From NCBI GenBank assembly GCA_036520135.1, contig DATDKF010000267.1, forward strand, positions 1 to 24,376: 24,376 nucleotides of DNA. Direction: 5' to 3'. Made by a program: the position numbers and the translations under genes. This DNA is from DASSUW01 sp036520135 (lineage in GTDB: Bacteria; Actinomycetota; Thermoleophilia; Solirubrobacterales; Solirubrobacteraceae). The notes beneath the pieces were generated by a model. That model had not been told where the DNA came from, did not search any database, and worked only from the letters and a program-made list of their open reading frames with translations. Shown here in pieces: positions 6,576 to 12,635 of the stretch. How positions within the stretch are numbered: position 1 is the stretch's first letter; each line of letters begins with the position of its first letter.

Positions 6576-8708
6576 TCAGCCGCCGCTCGGGGTGACGCGA
6601 TAGGCGTCGAACACCGAGTCGATCGCGCGCAGGCGGTTGATCGCGGTCTTGAGCGCCTGCGTGTCCCCCACCTCGATCACGAAGCGGTTCTTGACCATCG
6701 GGTGCTGGACGCTGCAATACGCCTCGACGATGTTGATCCCGCCCTCGGCAAACGTCCGCGAGAGGTCCTCGAGCAAGCGGTGGCGATCCCAGGCGTCGAC
6801 CTGGATCTCGACCTTGAACGAGGTCTCGTTGTCGCCGTCCCAGGACACCGGGACGAACCGCTCCGGGTCCTTGCGCAGCGCGGCGGCGTTGGGGCAGTCG
6901 GTGCGGTGGATCGTGATGCCGCGGCCGAGCGAGACGTAGCCGAGGATCGGGTCGCCGGACACCGGCCGGCAGCACTTCGCGAGCCGCAGCGGGACGTCTT
7001 CGACGCCCTCGACGCGGATGCCGAACTTCGACGACGGCGCCTCGGGCTTGCGGCGGATCGTGGGCTTGAGCAGGTCATCGGCCGCGGAGACCTCGGCCTC
7101 GGCGCTCTCGCCCTGCTTGAGCCGCTGCAGCACCTTGTTGACGACGACCTTCGGCGAGATCTTCGCCCCGCCGAGCGCGATGTAGAAGTCGTCGGCCTTG
7201 CGGAAGCCCATCTCGCGGATCACGTCCGCCAGCAGCGGCGATCCAGTGATCCGCTGGGCCGGCAGGCCGGCCTTGGTGAAGTGCTCCTGCAGCAGCTCGC
7301 GGCCGGTGTGCTCGGAGTCCTCGCGCGACTCGGCCTTGAACCACTGGCGGATCTTGTTGCGGGCGCGGGTGGTCTTGACGAGCGCCAGCCAGTCGCGCGA
7401 CGGGCCGCGCTCGCGCTTGGCGGTGAGGATCTCGACGATGTCGCCCGAGGCGAGCTCGTAGTGCAGCGGGACGATCTTGCCGTTGACCCTGGCGCCGACG
7501 CAGCGGTGCCCGACGTCGGTGTGGATCTCGTACGCGAAGTCCAGCGGCGTGGCGCCGGCGGCGAGCGACTTGACCTCGCCCTTGGGCGTGAAGACGTAGA
7601 CCTCGTCCTCGATCAGCTCGTCGCGCAGCTGCTCGGTGAACTCGCGCGGGTCGTCCTCGTCGCCCTGCCAGTCGAGCAGCGACTTGAGCCACTTGAGCTT
7701 GACGTCGCTCGGGTCGATCCCGGTCTGCGACGAGCCTTTCGGCGTGCCCTCCTTGTAGCGCCAGTGCGCGGCGACGCCGTACTCGGCGGTCTCGTGCATG
7801 TCGCCGGTCCGGATCTGGATCTCCAGCGGCCGCCCCTCGGGCCCGATCACGGTCGTGTGGAGCGCCTGGTACATGTTGAACTTGGGCATGGCGATCATGT
7901 CCTTGAAGCGCCCAGGCAGCGGCTTCCAGAGCGAGTGGATGACGCCGACGGCTCCGTAGCAGTCCTTGACGGAGTCGACGATCACGCGCATCGCCGTGAG
8001 GTCGTAGATCTCGTTGAACTCGCGGCCCTTGCGGGTCATCTTCGAGTAGATCGAGTAGAAGTGCTTCGCGCGCCCGGAGATCTCGGCGTGGATCCCCAGC
8101 GCCTCCAGCTCCTTCGCGAGGTAGCCGCCGGCGCGCGCCACGTAGTGCTCGCGCTCCTCGCGCTGCTGGCTGACCAGGCCCTTGATCTCCTGGTACTTGC
8201 GCGGATGCAGCGTCGCGAACGCGAGGTCCTCGAGCTCCCACTTGATCGCGTGGATGCCGAGCCGGTGGGCCAGCGGCGCGTAGATCTCGAGCGTCTCCTT
8301 GGCCTTCTCGATCTGCTTCTGCTTGGCCAGCGCTTCGAGCGTGCGCATGTTGTGCAGGCGATCGGCGAGCTTGATGAGGATGACCCGGACGTCCGTGGCC
8401 ATCGCGACCATCATCTTGCGGTAGTTCTCGGCCTGCGCCTCGTCGCGCGACTGGAACGTGATCCCGGTGAGCTTGGTGACGCCGTCGACGAGGCTGGCGA
8501 CCTCGTCGCCGAACGCCTCGCGGACCTCGTCCAGCGACGCCGACGTGTCCTCGACGGTGTCGTGCAGCAGCGCCGCGCACAGCGTCTCGGTGTCGAGGCG
8601 CATGCCGGCGCAGATCTTGGCCACGCCAACCGGATGGACGATGAACTCCTCGCCGGAGCGGCGCCGCTGGTCGGCGTGGTGCTCGCAGGAGAACACGAAC
8701 GCCTGCAC
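6576..8708 (-). CDS. rel: Bifunctional (p)ppGpp synthetase/hydrolase Rel (RelA/SpoT homologue)
   Basis: From the GTG at 8708 the protein has 710 residues. An HD hydrolase domain has HP at 25-26, LLHDTVEDT (48-55) and LADRLHN (114-120). The synthetase domain has YDLTAMRV and GRFKD (266-270); RFKD is the form found in bifunctional enzymes. TGS spans about 368-430, a Cys-rich zinc-finger region contains CCRPVSGD (near 588), and a C-terminal ACT domain ends the protein. It makes and degrades the alarmone of the stringent response. The GTG leaves only six residues before the conserved first HD helix, whereas the frame is open, and protein-like, back to 8957 without ATG, GTG or TTG. A CTG at 8906, overlapping the recJ stop as CTGA, would give 776 residues. 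Confidence 0.96.
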   Translation of the reverse strand: MQAFVFSCEHHADQRRRSGEEFIVHPVGVAKICAGMRLDTETLCAALLHDTVEDTSASLDEVREAFGDEVASLVDGVTKLTGITFQSRDEAQAENYRKMMVAMATDVRVILIKLADRLHNMRTLEALAKQKQIEKAKETLEIYAPLAHRLGIHAIKWELEDLAFATLHPRKYQEIKGLVSQQREEREHYVARAGGYLAKELEALGIHAEISGRAKHFYSIYSKMTRKGREFNEIYDLTAMRVIVDSVKDCYGAVGVIHSLWKPLPGRFKDMIAMPKFNMYQALHTTVIGPEGRPLEIQIRTGDMHETAEYGVAAHWRYKEGTPKGSSQTGIDPSDVKLKWLKSLLDWQGDEDDPREFTEQLRDELIEDEVYVFTPKGEVKSLAAGATPLDFAYEIHTDVGHRCVGARVNGKIVPLHYELASGDIVEILTAKRERGPSRDWLALVKTTRARNKIRQWFKAESREDSEHTGRELLQEHFTKAGLPAQRITGSPLLADVIREMGFRKADDFYIALGGAKISPKVVVNKVLQRLKQGESAEAEVSAADDLLKPTIRRKPEAPSSKFGIRVEGVEDVPLRLAKCCRPVSGDPILGYVSLGRGITIHRTDCPNAAALRKDPERFVPVSWDGDNETSFKVEIQVDAWDRHRLLEDLSRTFAEGGINIVEAYCSVQHPMVKNRFVIEVGDTQALKTAINRLRAIDSVFDAYRVTPSGG

Positions 8709-8902
8709 GACGCGGGCGCGGTCGATGTTCTCGGCGACCTCGTCGGCGTGCTCGGAGACGATCGCGAACAGGTCCGCGAGCAGTTCGCGCTCGACCGCCG
8801 TGAGGTCGGGCGGGATGTCGACCGCCAGCGCGCCGGTCGCGTGCTCGGCACGGTCGACCGGCCGGTGGCCGGCGACGGCGACGGCCTCGTCCTCTGCGGG
8901 AC

Positions 8903-11320
8903 TCAGGCTGCCTGCGGGATTGTCTCGCTTGTCAGGTATCGCAGTCCGTCCTCGAGCCTACGATGGTAGGCCTGATAGGCCGCCGAGCGGTCCAGCGCGG
9001 TGCGCACGGGCGTTTCGGTGAGCCGGAGGGCCTGCCCTTCACGATCGAGGACCACGAGGTCGAGCTCCGCGAGGACCCGCACAAGGCGCCCCGCGAGAGC
9101 GGCTGACCTCGGCTGCGGCCCCTCGCCCCGGAGCGTGCCCTCGAGGGCCTCCCCGCGGACCTCCCCTGCCTCGCGCAGCGCGCGGTAGAGGGCCGTCAGC
9201 GGGTCGCGCAGGGCGAAGTCCCACTGGTGTATTCGTCGGGCAAAGCGTAGCTCAGCCGGACCCCACGCCAGATGGGCTCGGGCGGTGACGGACGGGTGTT
9301 CGAGAAGGCTGATGCGGCGCGGGTCGCACGGCGGGTCGACGGCGACGACGTGCGCGAATCCGGCGGCCAGCCGCGGCTCGTCCTCCAGCGCCGCCCACGA
9401 GCAGAGCGCGAAGCCGCCGATCCGGCCGCGCAGCGCCCGCGCGCGGTGCGGGGCGTGCGCGACGACCGCCAGGACCGGTTCGCCCGTGCTGACGAGGTCG
9501 GTCAGCAGGCCGGCGATGCCCGTGCTGTGCGGCGCGTCGGGCGCGAGGGGGGTCGGGCCGGCGCGCCACGTGGTCAGGTCGCGCGTCAGCTCGCGCTCGA
9601 GCCCGTCGGCGAACACCGGCTCGCCGATCACGTCGATCGGGGCGGGGCGGCTCGGGCGGGCGTGCCTGAGCACGAGCCGCGGCTCGACCGCGCCGTTCCA
9701 GCGGTTCGCCTCCAGGCGCACGGCGGCGTCGATCGGCTCGTCGGGGCCGGCGGGCATGCGCGTGGAGCCGAACTGTAGGCAGCGCGACTTCGCGCCGCCG
9801 GCGTGCAGCGTGAACGCGACGTGGCGGCCCTCGCCGAGCTGCCGCGGGTTGGCGAGATGGGCGGCGGGGACGAGCAGCGACACGGGCGGGTTGCCCTGCC
9901 CGAACGGCGCGAGCCGCTCGAGCTCCTCGGCGAGCTGGAGCGTCAGCACGTCGCCGGGGGCGACGGCGTCGATCCGCACCTCCGGCACGAGGTCTTCCGG
10001 CGTCAGCGTGGCGGCGGCGTGGGCGGCGAACGCCTCCCGGAACGCGTCGACGCGGTCGCGCGCGATCGTCACGCCGGCCGCGGCGCGGTGACCGCCGTGG
10101 CGCTCGAGGTGGCGCGCAGTGGCGTTCAGGCCGCCGAGCAGGTCGAAGGCGGGGATCGAGCGGCCGGAGCCGGTTCCCTCCTCGCCGTCGAGCGCGATCA
10201 GCACGGCCGGACGGTGGTGGCGCTCGGCAATCCGGGCCGCGACGATGCCGATCACGCCTGGGTGCCAGTCGTCGGCCGCGAGCACGTACGCGGCGGCCGG
10301 GCCGTGCGCCGCCACCTGCGCCTCGGCGGCGAACAGGATCCGGGTCTCGACGTCGCGACGCTCGGCGTTTACGGCGTCGAGCTCGGCGGCGATCGCGCGG
10401 GCCCGGGCCGGGTCCTCGGTGAGCAGCAGCTCGAGCCCGGCGTCGGCGCGGTGCAGGCGCCCGGCGGCGTTGATCCGCGGCGCCAGGCGGAACCCGATCG
10501 CGGTCGCGTCGACGGTTCCCGGGTCCACACGGGCGACCTCCATCAGCGCCCGCAGGCCGGGCTTGCGCGTGCCGCCGAGCGCACGCAGCCCCTGACGCAC
10601 GAGGCGGCGGTTCTCGCCGAGCAGCGGCACGACGTCGGCGACCGTGGCGAGCGCGACGAGGTCGAGGTCCTCGCCGGCGAGGCCAGGGTCCTCGCCGGCG
10701 GCGTGGAGCAGCGCCTGCGCGAGCTTGTGGGCGACGGCCGTGGCGCACAGATCCGCGCACGGGTAGCCGCCGACGCGCGGATGAACGATCGGGGCATCGG
10801 GCAGCGCGCCGTCGGCACGGGGCGCGTGGTGGTCGGTGACGATCACGTCGAGCCCGGCGGCCCGGGCTGCCGCGACCTCCTCCACCGCCGTGACCGCGCA
10901 GTCGACCGTGACCAGCAGGTCCGTCCCCCGCTCGGCGAGCCGCTTGACGGTCGCCGCCGCCAGGCCGTAGCCGTCATCGATCCGGCTCGGCAGGTACCAG
11001 TCGACGTCGGCGTTCAGCGTGCGCAGCGCCCGCACGAGCACCGCCGTCGCCGCGACCCCGTCGACGTCATAGTCGCCGTGCACAGTGATCCGCGACCCCT
11101 TCGCGATGTGGCCGAGGATCCGCTCGGCGGCCGCGCGCAGCCCACCGAACGCCGCGAGCGGATGGGCGTCCTCGGCGGCCAGGAATGCCTCCGCCTGCGC
11201 AGGGTCGCCGAGCCCGCGGCGCACCAGCACCTGCGCCAGCACGTGCGAGACCCCGAGCGCGGCGGCGAGCCGCTCGGCGGCGGCGTAGTCGTAGGGCGTG
11301 ACGGCGAAGCGGGTCTCCAT
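8903..11320 (-). CDS. recJ: Single-stranded-DNA-specific 5'-3' exonuclease RecJ
   Basis: 805 residues. The DHH phosphoesterase core has GDYDVDG (82-88), TVDCAV (138-143), VTDHHAPRADG (161-171, the DHH motif), then the DHHA1 domain with GSGRSIPAFDL and GGHRAAAG, and an OB-fold region (about 470-570). A further C-terminal part of about 240 residues, longer than Escherichia coli RecJ (577), contains a degraded helicase-like nucleotide-binding segment and ends in a winged-helix-like stretch. RecJ degrades single-stranded DNA in recombination and mismatch repair and needs Mn2+ or Mg2+. The ATG at 11320 is the natural start; no strong ribosome site is visible. The stop overlaps the proposed CTG start of rel, so the two may be translationally coupled. 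Confidence 0.94.
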   Translation of the reverse strand: METRFAVTPYDYAAAERLAAALGVSHVLAQVLVRRGLGDPAQAEAFLAAEDAHPLAAFGGLRAAAERILGHIAKGSRITVHGDYDVDGVAATAVLVRALRTLNADVDWYLPSRIDDGYGLAAATVKRLAERGTDLLVTVDCAVTAVEEVAAARAAGLDVIVTDHHAPRADGALPDAPIVHPRVGGYPCADLCATAVAHKLAQALLHAAGEDPGLAGEDLDLVALATVADVVPLLGENRRLVRQGLRALGGTRKPGLRALMEVARVDPGTVDATAIGFRLAPRINAAGRLHRADAGLELLLTEDPARARAIAAELDAVNAERRDVETRILFAAEAQVAAHGPAAAYVLAADDWHPGVIGIVAARIAERHHRPAVLIALDGEEGTGSGRSIPAFDLLGGLNATARHLERHGGHRAAAGVTIARDRVDAFREAFAAHAAATLTPEDLVPEVRIDAVAPGDVLTLQLAEELERLAPFGQGNPPVSLLVPAAHLANPRQLGEGRHVAFTLHAGGAKSRCLQFGSTRMPAGPDEPIDAAVRLEANRWNGAVEPRLVLRHARPSRPAPIDVIGEPVFADGLERELTRDLTTWRAGPTPLAPDAPHSTGIAGLLTDLVSTGEPVLAVVAHAPHRARALRGRIGGFALCSWAALEDEPRLAAGFAHVVAVDPPCDPRRISLLEHPSVTARAHLAWGPAELRFARRIHQWDFALRDPLTALYRALREAGEVRGEALEGTLRGEGPQPRSAALAGRLVRVLAELDLVVLDREGQALRLTETPVRTALDRSAAYQAYHRRLEDGLRYLTSETIPQAA

Positions 11321-11352
11321 GCCGCGCGGAGCGTATGGCGCGTGGCTGACGG

Positions 11353-11368
11353 AAAAGCCGACTTCGGC
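11353..11368 (-). terminator. Weak rho-independent terminator candidate after the dapA-family gene
   Basis: On the minus strand GCCG-AAGT-CGGC (11368-11357) is followed directly by TTTT (11356-11353). The stem is only four to five pairs, so efficiency is doubtful. It lies in the 143-bp gap between the dapA-family gene and recJ and may partly separate their transcripts. Confidence 0.35.
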
Positions 11369-11395
11369 GGGGCGGGGCGGCCGCGCAGTTGACGT

Positions 11396-11467
11396 TCACA
11401 ACCGCCCGCGCACCTCTTCGAGGCGCGGGGTCGCCGGGGAGTCGACGGCGGTGACGACGTCGCTCAC
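11396..11467 (-). other. 23-codon ORF overlapping the dapA-family stop; possible gene-tail remnant
   Basis: A GTG (11467-11465) overlaps the TGA of the upstream gene as GTGA, and the frame ends at 11396 after 23 residues. It includes VDSPATPR, which echoes the tail VDYPATPR of the preceding protein. At DNA level a 17-bp stretch at 11430-11446 repeats the one at 11486-11502 with one mismatch. This suggests a local duplication or the tail of a deleted paralogue rather than a working peptide. Confidence 0.25.
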
Positions 11468-12291
11468 GTGAACGGCGCCCTCGGCGTCGCCGGGTAGTCG
11501 ACGCCGCGGGCCGCGAGCCGCTCGCGCACGCGGCGCTTGACCGCCACGACGGTCGACTCCTCGGCGCGCGTCTGCTCCTTGAGCACCGAGATCTCGTCCT
11601 GCAGACGGCCGGCCTCGCCCTCGTCGCCGCGCGCGACGGCGTCGCGCAGCCCGGTGAACAGCTCCGGGGCGCAGTTGGCGAGCGCGCTGATCGAGCCGGT
11701 CGAGCCGGCGCGGATTGAGCGCAGCAGCAGCGGCTCGGTGCCCGTGTAGAGCTCGAAGTCCCGCCCGTCGACCGCCCGCAGGTACGCCTCGTGGCGCGCG
11801 AAGTCGCCGGTCGAGTCCTTCATCCCCGCGAAGCCGGCCGCGGCGAGCTCGCCGGCCAGCGCGGGATCGAGGTCGTTGACCGTGCGCGGCGGGATGTTGT
11901 ACATGAACGCCGGGGCGTCGCCGGCCGCGTCCAGCACGGCGAGGAAGTGGCGCCGCAGCTGCACCTGCGTGACCGGATAGAACCACGGCACGTAGGCGGC
12001 GATCGCGTGCGCGCCCGCGCCGAGCGCCCGCCGCGCCAGGGCGACCGTGGCGCGCGTGCTCGGCCGCCCGATCTGGGCGATCACGCGCGCCGCGCCCGCG
12101 CCCACCGCGCGCTCGACCAGCGCCGCGACCTCGTCGTACTCAAGCAGCACGCCCTCGCCGGTCGTGCCCGCCACGAACACGCCCTCGAGGCCGCACTCGG
12201 TCAGCCAGCCCACGTGGGCATCGAACGCGTCCAGGTCCGGCTGCCCGTCCGCCCCGAACGGGGTCGCGATCGCCGCCAGGTTCTTCACCAT
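11464..12291 (-). CDS. DapA-family (dihydrodipicolinate synthase / N-acetylneuraminate lyase superfamily) aldolase
   Basis: 275 residues from the ATG at 12291 (GGTGGCGGA precedes it); the open frame extends 19 codons upstream without family similarity. It is a class I aldolase TIM barrel: GTTGEG (42-47) is the substrate carboxylate loop, Y131 in MYNIPPRT is the catalytic tyrosine, and K158 in GMKDSTGD forms the Schiff base with pyruvate. R136 is present where DapA binds aspartate semialdehyde. However, the YYN/P segment of true DapA is VPWFYP here, so the Tyr of the proton relay appears lost. Another 2-keto acid aldolase of the superfamily is as likely as lysine synthesis. No other lysine genes are nearby. 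A perfect palindrome lies 58 bp upstream. Confidence 0.87.
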   Translation of the reverse strand: MVKNLAAIATPFGADGQPDLDAFDAHVGWLTECGLEGVFVAGTTGEGVLLEYDEVAALVERAVGAGAARVIAQIGRPSTRATVALARRALGAGAHAIAAYVPWFYPVTQVQLRRHFLAVLDAAGDAPAFMYNIPPRTVNDLDPALAGELAAAGFAGMKDSTGDFARHEAYLRAVDGRDFELYTGTEPLLLRSIRAGSTGSISALANCAPELFTGLRDAVARGDEGEAGRLQDEISVLKEQTRAEESTVVAVKRRVRERLAARGVDYPATPRAPFT

Positions 12292-12348
12292 TCCGCCACC
12301 GTTCGGTCGGGGTTGCGCGAGACCGCGGCGGCCCGCACCCGGGACCAC

Positions 12349-12366
12349 CTAGTGTCGGGACACTAG
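12349..12366. promoter_or_regulatory. 18-bp perfect palindrome, candidate operator or mRNA hairpin
   Basis: CTAGTGTC-GG-GACACTAG, with 8-bp arms and a two-base centre. It spans the TAG stop of the GlsB-type gene and lies 58 bp upstream of the dapA-family start, in a 71-bp gap. The AT-rich tips stand out in this GC-rich sequence. The spacing suits a dimeric repressor (GntR, IclR or TetR type), which is inference; no regulator gene is adjacent. There is no T-run to make it a terminator. Confidence 0.5.
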
Positions 12367-12635
12367 TGAGCGGGGTGCGCCTGCTCCTGGCGCACGCCGG
12401 CGTACCAGGCGACGCCCATGCCGATGAGCGCGCCCGGGATCGCCTCGATCGCGCTCAGCAGGTCCGTGTCGTCCTGGCCCGGCACGTGGAAGCCGTTGAC
12501 CAGGAAGCCGAACACGAACGCGCCGATCACGGCGCCGAGGAACGCCCCGACGATGCCCGACCAGAAGTGGTCGGGGAGGAAGACCGTGAAGTGCCAGAGC
12601 GCGAGGCCGACCATGACCCAGACGAGCGCGGCCAT
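12363..12635 (-). CDS. GlsB/YeaQ/YmgE family small membrane protein
   Basis: 90 residues with three hydrophobic stretches: 1-20, about 24-46 (Gly-rich, GIVGAFLGAVIGAFVFGFL), and about 61-80. The Gly-zipper pattern and length fit the 'transglycosylase-associated' GlsB/YeaQ family of stress-linked membrane proteins, whose biochemical role is not established. The ATG shares its A with the secDF stop (TGATG), and GGGAGG lies suitably upstream inside secDF, so it is translated with secDF. Its stop codon is inside the palindrome at 12349-12366. Confidence 0.75.
   Translation of the reverse strand: MAALVWVMVGLALWHFTVFLPDHFWSGIVGAFLGAVIGAFVFGFLVNGFHVPGQDDTDLLSAIEAIPGALIGMGVAWYAGVRQEQAHPAH

Noticed and set aside
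6702..8969. A 755-codon plus-strand open frame opposite rel, and a 969-codon one opposite secDF.
   Set aside because: Both are mirror frames of strongly conserved genes in high-GC DNA; they consist of Arg/Asp/Val/Leu-biased sequence without domains.
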